A stretch of DNA of 64,000 bases, taken from Murinocardiopsis flavida. GTDB lineage: Bacteria; Actinomycetota; Actinomycetes; Streptosporangiales; Streptosporangiaceae. The notes beneath the pieces are model-generated. The model was not told the DNA's origin and did no database searches. It saw only the letters and a program-made list of their open reading frames with translations. This document shows positions 10,177 to 18,844 of this stretch, piece after piece; within the stretch, counting starts at the first letter, position 1, and each line of letters begins with the position of its first letter. The DNA lies in assembly GCF_003014485.1 (NCBI RefSeq), contig NZ_PYGA01000002.1, positions 1-64,000 on the forward strand. The letters are read 5' to 3'. Made by a program: the position numbers and the translations under genes.

Positions 10177-10423
10177 CCGTCGGTTCCCCTCCTTCGCCAC
10201 GTCCGAACCGGCGGCTCCCGTGCGCCGCCAAGGACCGATCGTATGCGTCGCCGCCCTGGTGCGGGCGCCGCGGGCCGGACCCACACAGGACGCACACGCC
10301 GGCCACACAGGTCCTTCACATCCGTCGGCCAGTCTGCGGGGTGTCCGGCCGGGAGCACCGCGCCGGAGGCCCGAAACCGCCGAAGCCGCCGGGCGCAGCC
10401 CGCCGCGAAACCGGATGGACCCC

Positions 10424-11167
10424 ATGCACCGACCCCCCTTGACCGCGCGCCTGAGCCATGCGGCGCGCACAACGCTGGCGGCGGCCGCCGTCCTGACCGC
10501 TCTGGCCGCCTGCCAGTCCGCCCCGACCGGCGCCGGCACCGGGGACACGGAGACGCCGCAAAGCGTTCCCGCCGCCGAGATCGCGACCGCGACAGGCGAC
10601 GAGGTCGACGTCTTCGCCGAGAAGGCGGGAGCGAAGGCGGACTCGACGCTCGGCAGCCCCAATGAGCTGGGCGCCGACCGCACGTTCCTGGTCGAACGCA
10701 ACGACGGCGACTGGCTGAAGGTCCTGCTCCCCGTCCGGCCGAACGGCAGCACCGGATGGGTCAAGGCCGACCAGGTGAAGCTGTCGACCACCACCTTGCG
10801 CGTGGAGATCGACCCGGACGCCTTCACCTTCGCCGTGCACGACGGCGCGAAGGAGATCCGCAGCGGCAAGATCGGCACCGGGACGGGCAAGACGCCGACA
10901 CCACCGGGCCGGTACTTCCTCACCGAACTGCTCGAACCGCCGGACCCCGGCGGCGACTACGGCGCCTACGCCTTCGGGTTGAGCGGCTTCTCCGAAACGC
11001 TGGAGACGTTCGCGGGCGGCCCCGGCCAGCTCGCCGTGCACGGCACCAACGACAACGGCGACCTCGGCCGCGAGGTCAGCCACGGGTGCATCCGCGTCTC
11101 CGACAAGGACATCACCTGGATGGCCGAGAAGCTGCCGCTCGGCACACCCGTCGAAATCGCCGGGTGA
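10424..11167 (+). CDS. L,D-transpeptidase lipoprotein with SH3-like domain
   Basis: The 247-residue lipoprotein has a hydrophobic leader ending in lipobox LAAC (Cys30). An SH3-like module (about 60-125) contains GDWLKVLLPVRPNGSTGWVKADQV. A YkuD catalytic domain (about 130-245) carries HGTNDNGDLGREVSHGCIRVS, in which His220 and Cys222 are catalytic. It should form 3-3 cross-links in peptidoglycan or attach proteins to it, at the outer face of the membrane. ATG 10424 is chosen because GGATGG lies five bases upstream; an in-frame ATG at 10415 would add MDP. It is divergent from the two-component system at 7395-10176. Confidence 0.9.
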   Translation: MHRPPLTARLSHAARTTLAAAAVLTALAACQSAPTGAGTGDTETPQSVPAAEIATATGDEVDVFAEKAGAKADSTLGSPNELGADRTFLVERNDGDWLKVLLPVRPNGSTGWVKADQVKLSTTTLRVEIDPDAFTFAVHDGAKEIRSGKIGTGTGKTPTPPGRYFLTELLEPPDPGGDYGAYAFGLSGFSETLETFAGGPGQLAVHGTNDNGDLGREVSHGCIRVSDKDITWMAEKLPLGTPVEIAG

Positions 11168-11302
11168 CGGCCGCGCCGTGCCGCCTTTGAGCCGCGCACG
11201 GCGCACCGGCCGCCGCACCGGTCCGGGGCGCACCGCCCCGAGAATCCCGCGGACGAACAACGCGGACGCACAACGACGACGAACAACGACGAAAGGCCAT
11301 TC

Positions 11303-11623
11303 ATGCGACTGAAGCCCGTCCTCCTCATCACCGGGGCAGCGGCGGCCGCCCTCCTCGGTGCCGGACCCGTGCTCGCCGATCAAGGCCCCGCGGACCGGCC
11401 GGCGCAGGAGGCCCCGCAGCCCAGCCCGAAGGCCCCCGAAACACCGGAGCCCAGCCGGGATCCTGGCGCGCCGCAGCCCAGCCAGGCTCCCCCCGAAGAG
11501 CCGGAACCGAGCCAGGCACCCAGCGCGCCGGAGCCCAGCAGAACCCCGCCCGAGAAGCAGGAGCCGACGCCGGAGCCCTCCCCCGCCACCCCGATCGAGG
11601 GGGAGCCGAACTACACCGGCTGA
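11303..11623 (+). CDS. Small secreted Pro/Glu-rich protein
   Basis: The 106-residue product has a clear Sec signal peptide (MRLKPVLLITGAAAAALLGAGPVLA). The rest is a low-complexity chain of PEPSQ/PEPSR-like repeats with no Cys or hydrophobic segment, so the mature protein is probably disordered and exported. Its repeats resemble the Pro-rich stalk of the nearby histidine kinase sensor. GAAAGG lies about 8 bases upstream of the ATG. It follows the L,D-transpeptidase by 135 bp on the same strand and may be co-transcribed, ending at the hairpin at 11638-11670. The function is unknown; a wall-associated spacer is one possibility. Confidence 0.7.
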   Translation: MRLKPVLLITGAAAAALLGAGPVLADQGPADRPAQEAPQPSPKAPETPEPSRDPGAPQPSQAPPEEPEPSQAPSAPEPSRTPPEKQEPTPEPSPATPIEGEPNYTG

Positions 11624-11637
11624 CCGTCGTGTCCGGC

Positions 11638-11670
11638 AGCGGGGCCCGCCCTTTGCGGGCGGGCCCCGCT
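11638..11670. terminator. Terminator hairpin, 13-bp perfect stem
   Basis: AGCGGGGCCCGCC (11638-11650) pairs perfectly with 11658-11670 around a 7-nt loop. It begins 15 bp after the stop codon of the small secreted protein. Confidence 0.75.
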
Positions 11671-11688
11671 CAGTCATGTCCGCCGTCC

Positions 11689-11717
11689 GCGCCCTGCCGC
11701 CGGTGGCGGCAGGGCGC
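11689..11717. terminator. Second hairpin, 13-bp stem with 3-nt loop
   Basis: GCGCCCTGCCGCC (11689-11701) pairs perfectly with 11705-11717 around GGT. It stands 18 bp after the first hairpin and probably acts as a back-up terminator. Confidence 0.6.
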
Positions 11718-11914
11718 GTCGGCCGTGAGAGGCGCCGATGGCCCGGCCCGCGCACGAGCTGCGCGCCGCCGTCCGCACCCGGCCCGGCCCTTCCACCGGA
11801 CGGGCGCGCCGCCACGTTGATTACCTCCGGTTCGCCGGAGTATCGCGGAGAATATGTGCAAGGGGTCTGTCGCCGCGGGGGTTCGGTGTGTTGACTCGAC
11901 TCCGACGACACACC

Positions 11915-12013
11915 GCCAGCACTGGCAGCGCCGGCAGCACCGGCAACACCGCCAGAACTGGCAACACCGTCAGCACTGGCATCACTGGCATCACTGGCAT
12001 CACTGGCAGCACT
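11915..12013. repeat. Eleven-copy 9-bp tandem array (GGCATCACT-like)
   Basis: Eleven consecutive 9-bp units occupy exactly 99 bp. The right end is most homogeneous (three identical GGCATCACT units at 11978-12004); the left end drifts to GGCAACACC and GGCAGCACC. It lies upstream of the likely start of the large gene at 12094. Frames through it would encode His/Trp/Gln runs, which I reject as protein. Confidence 0.85.
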
Positions 12014-12093
12014 GCAACTCACCCACGTCCGTCAACACCGGCACGTCCGTCAACTCCGTGTGCTCCCCGCACATCCGCTCGCAGGAGGCCGCA

Positions 12094-15000
12094 CTGTCCC
12101 CCCAGTCACGCGCCCGCGCCGTTCCGGCCGGCACGCGATCCCTGCTGTTACTCCTCGTCCCCCTTCTCGTCCTGATGTCACCCGGCCCCGCGGTCGCCGA
12201 ACCCCGCGCGCCCGGTGTCAACGGCGACCCCGCCGCCGATGTCGCACGGGCGGCGCTGGACGCGTCCTCGCATCCGCCGCTCAGCGCCCCGCTCCCCGAC
12301 CCCGCCGAGCCCGCAGCGGACGACACCGTCACGGTCTCCGAGCACAGCGAGCCCGTCGCCCCCGGTGTGGAGGTGGAGACGGTGCGCACCGTCGACGCCG
12401 CCGGGTGGCAGCGCTCCAACGTCCTCACCGTCGACCTCGCCGAGGGGTCGCGGTTCGGCTATCTGGACGCCGGGCGGGTGACCTCGACCTCGACCATCTC
12501 CGCCATGGCGGACGAGGCCGGCGCCGCGGCGGCCGTCAACGGCGACTACTTCGACATCAACAACTCCAACGCCCCGCTCGGCGGCGCCGTTGACGACGGG
12601 GCGCTCGTCAAGTCGCCCCGGGCGGACCGCAAGCGCTCGGTCACCTTCGACTCCGAGGGGCTCGGCGGGATCCAGGACCTGCTGTTCACCGGGTCCGCGA
12701 CCCTGCCGTCGGGGACGGCAGAGCTGGCCCAGCTGAACTCACCGTCCCTCGGCACGGACGAGATCGGCGGCTACACACGCTTGTGGGGCGGGTACGCGCG
12801 CTCCCACGCCGTAGGCGGCGCGGCCGACGTCACCGAGGTGATCGTTGTCGACGACGTGGTCGAGTCCGTCTCGGACTCGGCGGGCGAAGGCGAGGTCCCC
12901 GCCGGCGCCACCGTCCTCCTCGGCAGGGAGAAGGGCGCGCGGACCCTCGCGGCGCTCGACAAGGGCGACCCGGTGGAGGTGTCCCTTGAAGCGGCGACCG
13001 AAAAGGACAACGGGGCGGACGCCAGGGCAGAAGCCGGGGCAGAGACCGGCTCCGACCTCGACACCGCCATCGGCGGGCGCCATCTGCTGGTCTCCGGTGG
13101 CGCGGCGCTCGACCCGCCCGACACCTCCCGCGCCGCGCGCTCCGCCATCGGCTTCTCCGCCGACGGGCGCACGGTGAGCATCGTGACCGCCGACGGCACG
13201 AACGTCGGCAGCAGGGCCGCGACGCTGCGCGAGATGGGCGACCGGCTCGTCGCCGAAGGCGCCGAGATCGGCATGGAACTCGACGGCGGCGGGTCGTCGA
13301 CCCTGGTGAGCCGTTCGGCGGGGGACTCGTCGGTCGAGGTGCGCAACACCCCCAACGACGGCCACGAGCGGCAGGTCCCCAACGGGCTCGCGGTCTACAA
13401 GCCCGAGTCCAGCGGCGAGATCGACGCCTACCGCGTGGACACCGCCATCGACCCCGCCCAGGCACCCACGACCGCCCCCATTCCGGGCGGCCGCCCCGAC
13501 CGCGTGTTCAGCGGGCTGACGCGCACGCTCACCGCCGTCGCCCACGACGAGGCGTACGGACCGGTGGCCGACGCGCCCGCCCCGTCGTGGTCGGCGTCGA
13601 AGGGCACGGTCGACGACGGGGTGTTCCGCGCGAAGAAACCCGGCACGGCCAAGGTCACGGCGCGCTCGGGCCGCGCCGACGGCTCGGTGGAACTCCAGGT
13701 GCTCGGCCCGGCCGCGCGCATCGGGGCCGACGACCCGTCGGTGAACATCCCCGGCGCCGACGGCACCGGGGCGTTCGGCATCGTCGGCTATGACGAGCAC
13801 GGCAATTCGGCGCCGGTCGAACCGGCCGACGTCGAACTCGACTACGACACCGGCCTGCTCGACATCTCCGTCGGCGAGAACGGGCGGTTCACCGCGAAGC
13901 CGCGGGCCGACTCCGGCGGCGCGGTCGTCACGGCCACCGTTGGCGGCTTGACCACGTCCATCGGGGTGACGATCGGCGTCGAACGCCACGAGGTGGCGTC
14001 GTTCGACGACGCGGCCGATTGGACGGCCGGGTCGGCGCGCGGCACCGCGGAGGTCGCGCCCGCCGATGGGCGCAACGGCGCCGGCCTGCGGCTGTCCTAC
14101 GACTTCAGCCAGTCCACGGGCACTCGCACCGCCTACGCGATCCCGCCGGCCCCGCTGGGCGTCGAAGGGCACACGCGCGCGGTCGGGGCGTCCGTCTTCG
14201 GGGCGGGCAAGGGCGAGTGGACCGCGTTCACCGTGGTCGACGCCACCGGTAAGGCGCACTCCGTCTACGGCCCCTATGTCACGTGGGAGGGGTGGAAGGA
14301 GATCGAGGTGCCCGTTCCCGAGGCGCTGCCGCAGCCGGTGACGGTGAGCCGGTTCTACACGGTCGAGACCTCGGCGGCCCGCTCCTATACGGGCGAGGTG
14401 GTCCTGGACGACATGTACGTCAACGCGGCACCGGCGCTCGACGTGCCCCCGGACGACCCGGTCCGCGACGACGTCGTGGTCACCGACGGCGACGTCGCCG
14501 ACTCGGACTGGCGGTTCGCCGTGATGTCCGACGCGCAGTTCGTCGCCCGCGACCCCGACTCGCCGCTGGTCGAAGGGGCCCGCCGGACGCTGCGCGAGAT
14601 CAAGGGCCAGCGGCCCGACTTCCTGGTGATCGCGGGGGACCTCGTGGACGAGGCGTCGGACGCGGACTTCGAGCTCGCGAAGAGGATCCTGGACGAGGAG
14701 CTCGACGGCGACCTGCCGTACTACTACGTGCCGGGCAACCACGAGGTCATGGGCTCGTCGATCGACAACTTCGTGGCGCACTTCGGGAAGACGCACCGGG
14801 CGTTCGACCACAAGGGCACCCGGTTCATCACGCTCGACTCCTCGTCGGGGACCCTGCGGGGCAGCACACCCGGGCAGATCGGCTACCTGGACCGGCAGTT
14901 GGCCGCGGCGCGCAAGGACCCCGCCGTGGACTCCGTCGCGCTCATCCAGCACCACCCGCCGCGCGACCCGCTGCCGGCGAAGAACAGCCAGCTCGCCGAC

Positions 15001-15594
15001 CGCAAGGAGGCGGCGCTCATCGAGGAGCTGCTGGGCGACTTCCAGCACGACACCGGCAAGGGCGCCGTGTTCGTCGGCGGGCACGTGGGGGCGTTCAGCG
15101 CGGCGGGGGTCGACGGCGTGCCCTACGTCGTCAACGGCAACTCCGCGAAGACCCCCGCGGGCGGCGCCGAGGAGGGCGGTTTCAGCGGGTGGACGCTGTT
15201 CGGCGCCGACCGCATCCCGGATGAGGCGCAGGACGACGCCGCGAAGCGTCCCCACCTGGGCGGGCCCGACTGGATCAGCGCCGAGATCCGGCCGCACGTC
15301 GACGCGCTGCGGATGTCGGCGCCGGAAACGCTGCGCATCGGCAAGAAGGCCGACGTCGCCGCGCGGCTCGACCAGGGCGACCGTACGGTGCCGGTCGCCT
15401 ACCCCGTGTCGGCCGACTGGACGGCGAGCGGCAACGTGCACATCGGGCGGGTGGACGGAACCCACCCGCGTGAGGCGATCGCGGTGTTCGATCCGCGGTC
15501 GGGGACCCTCAGGGCGCTGCGCACCGGCCGGATCACCCTCGGGGTCGCGGTCAACGGCGAGAGCACGGAGGTCGCGGTTGAACTGACCCGCTGA
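12094..15594 (+). CDS. Large secreted phosphodiester glycosidase / metallophosphoesterase
   Basis: The protein of about 1166 residues starts with a signal peptide (SLLLLLVPLLVLMSPGPAVAE). The first enzymatic part (about 80-440) resembles the phosphodiester glycosidase (NAGPA/exopolysaccharide) family, with AAVNGDYFDI and the ELDGGGSSTLV motif. Ig-like/bacterial adhesion modules and a beta-sandwich occupy the middle (about 470-790). The C-terminal part (about 805-1050) is a calcineurin-type metallophosphoesterase with MSDAQF, IAGDLVD, VPGNHE, QHHPP and GGHVG. Two canonical His ligands are altered (DxH is DAQ, GHxH is GHVG), as in some subfamilies. The start is uncertain: AGGAGG (12083-12088) precedes a CTG at 12094 with ideal spacing and gives a clean signal peptide; an in-frame GTG at 12058 lacks a ribosome binding site. 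It probably acts on wall or capsule phosphodiesters. Confidence 0.85.
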   Translation: MSPQSRARAVPAGTRSLLLLLVPLLVLMSPGPAVAEPRAPGVNGDPAADVARAALDASSHPPLSAPLPDPAEPAADDTVTVSEHSEPVAPGVEVETVRTVDAAGWQRSNVLTVDLAEGSRFGYLDAGRVTSTSTISAMADEAGAAAAVNGDYFDINNSNAPLGGAVDDGALVKSPRADRKRSVTFDSEGLGGIQDLLFTGSATLPSGTAELAQLNSPSLGTDEIGGYTRLWGGYARSHAVGGAADVTEVIVVDDVVESVSDSAGEGEVPAGATVLLGREKGARTLAALDKGDPVEVSLEAATEKDNGADARAEAGAETGSDLDTAIGGRHLLVSGGAALDPPDTSRAARSAIGFSADGRTVSIVTADGTNVGSRAATLREMGDRLVAEGAEIGMELDGGGSSTLVSRSAGDSSVEVRNTPNDGHERQVPNGLAVYKPESSGEIDAYRVDTAIDPAQAPTTAPIPGGRPDRVFSGLTRTLTAVAHDEAYGPVADAPAPSWSASKGTVDDGVFRAKKPGTAKVTARSGRADGSVELQVLGPAARIGADDPSVNIPGADGTGAFGIVGYDEHGNSAPVEPADVELDYDTGLLDISVGENGRFTAKPRADSGGAVVTATVGGLTTSIGVTIGVERHEVASFDDAADWTAGSARGTAEVAPADGRNGAGLRLSYDFSQSTGTRTAYAIPPAPLGVEGHTRAVGASVFGAGKGEWTAFTVVDATGKAHSVYGPYVTWEGWKEIEVPVPEALPQPVTVSRFYTVETSAARSYTGEVVLDDMYVNAAPALDVPPDDPVRDDVVVTDGDVADSDWRFAVMSDAQFVARDPDSPLVEGARRTLREIKGQRPDFLVIAGDLVDEASDADFELAKRILDEELDGDLPYYYVPGNHEVMGSSIDNFVAHFGKTHRAFDHKGTRFITLDSSSGTLRGSTPGQIGYLDRQLAAARKDPAVDSVALIQHHPPRDPLPAKNSQLADRKEAALIEELLGDFQHDTGKGAVFVGGHVGAFSAAGVDGVPYVVNGNSAKTPAGGAEEGGFSGWTLFGADRIPDEAQDDAAKRPHLGGPDWISAEIRPHVDALRMSAPETLRIGKKADVAARLDQGDRTVPVAYPVSADWTASGNVHIGRVDGTHPREAIAVFDPRSGTLRALRTGRITLGVAVNGESTEVAVELTR

Positions 15595-15615
15595 CCCGCT
15601 GAGCCGCCGCCCCGT

Positions 15616-15647
15616 CCCGGGTGCGCGCCGACCGGCGCGCACCCGGG
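15616..15647. terminator. Bidirectional terminator, 14-bp perfect stem
   Basis: CCCGGGTGCGCGCC (15616-15629) pairs perfectly with 15634-15647 around GACC. It occupies the 54-bp gap between convergent genes. Confidence 0.8.
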
Positions 15648-15648
15648 T

Positions 15649-16008
15649 TCAGTCCTCGTTTCCGTTGCCGTCGAGCCGCAGGTCGGCGATCAGCCGGACC
15701 TCCACCGGGTGGTCGGTGCCGAGCGTGGCGGTGGCCCGCACGCTGCGGGTGAGTCCGGCGATCGGCTCGTACTCCGGGTGCCTGGCCGCACCGAGGTGCG
15801 CGGCCCAGTCGGCGATCGCCGCCCGTTGCACGACGGCGGGCGCGGAGCTGCTCGTCGTGCCGACCAGGATGCGGTTGGTGGCCACGCACCAGGTCAGTGG
15901 CGGCAGTTCGGCCGTGTCGGCGGACTTGAGCAGTTCGCCCAGGGTCTGGTGGGCCTGGATCTGCCAGATCCGCTGGTCGTCGGATGTGACGGTGGCCGTA
16001 TCGGTCAT
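15649..16008 (-). CDS. Conserved-looking actinomycete hypothetical protein
   Basis: The 119-residue soluble protein has no signal peptide or membrane helix. It contains a segment, LPPLTWCVATNRILVG, followed by ADWAAHLGA, a pattern I associate with short uncharacterised actinomycete proteins often near XRE/DUF397 regulators. No catalytic motif is visible. The start at 16008 is the first good ATG; the plus-strand CCCCCTTGAG just beyond it reads as CTCAAGGGGG on the coding strand and supplies a purine-rich ribosome binding site. It converges on the large secreted hydrolase. Function unknown. Confidence 0.65.
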   Translation of the reverse strand: MTDTATVTSDDQRIWQIQAHQTLGELLKSADTAELPPLTWCVATNRILVGTTSSSAPAVVQRAAIADWAAHLGAARHPEYEPIAGLTRSVRATATLGTDHPVEVRLIADLRLDGNGNED

Positions 16009-16442
16009 CGAGTCCCCCTTGAGGGCTGTGGGTCCAGGGGCGGCACCCGCCTCCGGATCAGAACAAGGCGTCACCCACTATGCGCACAGAGTGTGCGCCG
16101 GGGTGGTGAAAAGCAGGGATCCGGGCGCGCCAGGGGCACACCCGGCCGAATGCGCATGAGGGTGTGCGTTGCAGGCACGGGGGCGGGGCGGGGGCGGGCC
16201 GGGGGTAGGAGGCGGGGCGAGGGTGGACCGGGGCGGGCCCGGGGGCGCGAGGGGCCGGGAACGGGGCGGGCGCGGGAGGCGGAAACCTTCGGCCGACGAT
16301 GGTCACTTGGCGTGAAATAACGCCAATTGCCTGCGCGTACGTGCGCACCAAACCCATCCGCAACGGGTCTGACAGGTACGTGGTTCTCCCGCGCCCGTGC
16401 CCCCGGCGGCGGTCACCAACCCCCTGGCGCCAGGAGGCGACC
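16009..16442. other. 434-bp divergent intergenic region with strong G-strand bias
   Basis: Between the divergent genes lies an extreme G-rich plus-strand segment (about 16179-16282) with many runs of three to five G. An inverted repeat, TTGGCGT (16307-16313) / ACGCCAA (16320-16326) with a 6-nt spacer, may be an operator for the downstream LPLTG protein. GCGCAC/GTGCGC half-sites occur near 16082-16098. No gene is seen. Confidence 0.5.
16307..16326. promoter_or_regulatory. Inverted repeat upstream of the LPLTG surface protein
   Basis: TTGGCGT and ACGCCAA form a 7-bp perfect inverted repeat around GAAATA in a locally AT-rich patch about 115 bp before the ATG at 16443. The size and placement fit a dimeric repressor operator; the regulator is unknown. 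Confidence 0.4.
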
Positions 16443-17387
16443 ATGTCACTGCGACTGCTGATCACCGCCGCGATCACCGGCCTGGTCCTCGCACTCCCCG
16501 GCGCCGCGACGGCCCAGGAGAGTGGGCCGGGCGGGGTGCCGGCCGCCGGGGACCCGTGCGATCCCGCCGTCGACATGGAGTACGCGGTCGACGCCGATGG
16601 GCGCGACCTGGCATGCGGCGCCGACGGCGCGTGGGCGCTCGTCGGCTCCGAGGAGGCGCCCGGCGACACCGGCGCCTCCGAGGAGCCCCCTGCGCCCGAG
16701 CCGGAGCCCGCGGAGCCGCCTCCCGACGACGAACCGGGGGCCGACCTCGACGGCACGCCGTGCGAGGAGGGGGCCGACGCTCCCGGGGAGCCCGGCGCGT
16801 GGGTCTGCGCCCCGGTCCTCACCGAGGAGTGCGAGACCACCGGGCACGTGTACCGCGCGGTCGGCGACGACGGGGCGCCCGTCCTCCCGGCGGAGCAGGC
16901 CGCCTGGGATGAGGCGTGCAACGGCGCGCAGCCCGGGGCGGGCGAATCGGCGGAGCCCCCTGCGTCGGTGCCCGAGGAGGTGCCCGACGACGAGGCTCCG
17001 GGCACGGAGTGCGGAGAGTCGACCGAGGGCGACACCTCCGGCGGCGTCGTCTGCGTCTGCCTCGACGGCGACTACGGCTGGTACCACGCGGGTTCGTGGT
17101 ACTTCTACCAGGACATCTGGTACTGGTCGCACGGCGGCCACTACTGGTACTTCGCCGACGGGTCCTGGCTCAGGGCGGGTGCCGACGCGGTCGCCGGCAT
17201 CGAGGACGCGGCGTCGGCACCGGCTCCGGCGGCGCCCAAGGCGCGGCCGGTCGCCGACAAGTCCGTCTACCTGCCGTTGACCGGCGCGCCTTTGGCGGGC
17301 TTCGTGCTCGCGGCGCTGGCACTTGCGGGCGCGGGCGGCGCGGCCTGGTGGCTCGCGCGCAGGCGCCGCACACGCGCCGGGGAGTGA
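16443..17387 (+). CDS. LPLTG sortase-anchored surface protein with aromatic repeat patch
   Basis: The 314-residue protein has a signal peptide (LLITAAITGLVLALPGAATAQ), a Cys-containing acidic and Pro-rich ectodomain, an aromatic patch, and a C-terminal sorting signal. The sorting signal is LPLTG at residues 277-281, a hydrophobic helix, and an Arg-rich tail RRRRTR. The ectodomain has several Cys in pairs (for example GDPCDPAV, LACGADG, CVCLDGD), suggesting disulfides. Between roughly residues 205 and 240 there is an unusual run of Tyr/Trp/His dipeptides (GWYH, SWYFY, WYWSH, HYWYF) that looks like a binding surface. AGGAGG lies just before ATG 16443. A class E or related sortase should couple it to peptidoglycan; none is encoded in the window. 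Confidence 0.85.
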   Translation: MSLRLLITAAITGLVLALPGAATAQESGPGGVPAAGDPCDPAVDMEYAVDADGRDLACGADGAWALVGSEEAPGDTGASEEPPAPEPEPAEPPPDDEPGADLDGTPCEEGADAPGEPGAWVCAPVLTEECETTGHVYRAVGDDGAPVLPAEQAAWDEACNGAQPGAGESAEPPASVPEEVPDDEAPGTECGESTEGDTSGGVVCVCLDGDYGWYHAGSWYFYQDIWYWSHGGHYWYFADGSWLRAGADAVAGIEDAASAPAPAAPKARPVADKSVYLPLTGAPLAGFVLAALALAGAGGAAWWLARRRRTRAGE

Positions 17388-17654
17388 CCCCGCCCGGCGG
17401 CGCACCGGGTCGGTTCGGCGGCGCCGGGCCGCTCCGGTCGGCCCGACGCCGCCTCGTCCCGGCGCTCCGGCACAGCTCCCCGGCACGTCCCCGGCACGGC
17501 GTTCCGGCGCAGTGGACCGGCGGGGGCGGCGGCCGGTAACGGCCGCGCCGTGCCGGTGCCGATGTCGTGTCCGAAATCCGGCGAAACGCCGTGGCGAACG
17601 TGTCGAATGCCGTTTCGCGCCTCGATGGCGGGTCCGCTGTGCAACTATGCCGCC

Positions 17655-18842
17655 ATGATCAACACCACGTTGCGTCACCGTACGATCACATTTGGCGCCG
17701 CCGGGCTGCTCGCCTCGGCGCTGCTCGCAGCGGGACCGCTCGCCGCCGCGCCCGCGGCGGCGGACACGACAGAGGCCCGGCTGCTCGGATACCGCGACCT
17801 CGACCGCGGCCTCAAGGTCGACAGCACGACGGTCGGCGGGCTCTCCGGCATCGACCGCGACCCGCGCACCGGCGAATACCTGATGATCAGCGACGACCGC
17901 TCGACCGTCGGCCCGGCCCGCTACTACACCGCGGACATCGACGTGCGGGCCTCCGGGGTCGAGGACGTCAAGATCACCTCGGCGACCGAGCTGACGAAGC
18001 CCGACGGGGGCGCCTACCCGTCCTACAAGCAGTCCATCGACTCGCCGTGCACCGGCCCGCAGCGCGCCTGCGACCGCGACGGCGCCGTCGACCCCGAAGA
18101 GCTGCGGGTGGACCCGGTCACCAAGAAGGTCTGGTGGAGCACCGAGGGGACCAACAAGTCCCCGACGGTGCTCAACCCGGCCCTGCGCGCGTCCAGCAAG
18201 GGCCGCACGGTCCAGGAGCTGCCGCTGCCCCGCGACTTCCGGTTCGACCGCGCCGAGCGGCGCGGCCCGCGCGGCAACCTCTCCCTGGAGGCGTTCGCGT
18301 TCACCGACAAGGGCAAGCGCATCGTCACGGCCCTCGAAGGGCCCATGATCCAGGACGGCCCGGCGCCCACACCGGAGAAGGGCGCGCTGACCAGGATCAG
18401 CGAGCACACGCGGTCGGGCGAGATCGCCGCGCAGTACGCCTACCCGCTCGACCCGGTCTTCGCGGCGCCCAAGGACCAGCCCTACATGGACAACGGGGTC
18501 CCCGCGATCCTGCCGGTCGACGACAAGGGGCGCTACCTGGTGCTGGAGCGCGCCTACTCCGACGGCAACGGGTACCGGATCCGCATCTACGAGGTCGACA
18601 CCGCCAAGGCGCAGGACGTCCGCAGGATCGACTCGCTCGCGACCGAGCCGCCGACCCGCCCGCTGCGCAAGGAGCTGGTCGCCGACCTCGGCCAGATGGG
18701 GGTAGACCCGGTGTACAACGCCGAGGGCATGACGTGGGGGCCGCGGCTGCCCAACGGCGACCGCACCCTCGTGATGGTCGTGGACGACAACTTCTCCGCC
18801 GAGGAGAAGAGCCAGGTCATCGCGCTCACCGTGAGTTCCTGA
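17655..18842 (+). CDS. Secreted esterase-like/phytase-like beta-propeller protein
   Basis: The 395-residue protein has a signal peptide of about 36 residues ending near AAAPAAADT. The rest matches the esterase-like activity of phytase family (phytase-like PF13449 type): LLGYRDLDRGLKVDSTTVGGLSGIDRDPRTGEYLMISDDRS at the start of the domain, SLEAFAFTDKGKRIVTALEGP in the middle, and NAEGMTWGPRLPNGDRTLVMVVDDNF near the end. The family is predicted to fold as a beta-propeller and hydrolyse phosphoesters. ATG 17655 begins the best signal peptide. Tandem hairpins at 18845-18914 follow. With the two phosphoesterase-fold proteins at 4055 and 12094 it makes three exported phospho-hydrolases within 15 kb. 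Confidence 0.85.
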   Translation: MINTTLRHRTITFGAAGLLASALLAAGPLAAAPAAADTTEARLLGYRDLDRGLKVDSTTVGGLSGIDRDPRTGEYLMISDDRSTVGPARYYTADIDVRASGVEDVKITSATELTKPDGGAYPSYKQSIDSPCTGPQRACDRDGAVDPEELRVDPVTKKVWWSTEGTNKSPTVLNPALRASSKGRTVQELPLPRDFRFDRAERRGPRGNLSLEAFAFTDKGKRIVTALEGPMIQDGPAPTPEKGALTRISEHTRSGEIAAQYAYPLDPVFAAPKDQPYMDNGVPAILPVDDKGRYLVLERAYSDGNGYRIRIYEVDTAKAQDVRRIDSLATEPPTRPLRKELVADLGQMGVDPVYNAEGMTWGPRLPNGDRTLVMVVDDNFSAEEKSQVIALTVSS

Positions 18843-18844
18843 CC

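Larger units (their letters stand above)
11624..12093. other. 470-bp intergenic region with two hairpins and a 9-bp array
   Basis: The gap between the small secreted protein and the large glycosidase/phosphoesterase gene holds two perfect 13-bp hairpins and an 11-copy 9-bp tandem array, each listed separately. AGGAGG at 12083-12088 marks the start of the next gene. No ORF here looks like protein. Confidence 0.6.

Noticed and set aside
11915..12013. Possible CRISPR array
   Set aside because: Units are 9 bp and contiguous with no spacers; no cas genes are present. The same reasoning rejects 32657-32784 and 36754-36852.
11854..12093. N-terminal extension of the large secreted hydrolase from ATG 11854
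   Set aside because: It would be a His/Gln/Trp-rich translation of the 9-bp array placed before the signal peptide; a start near 12094 (or GTG 12058) is far more reasonable.
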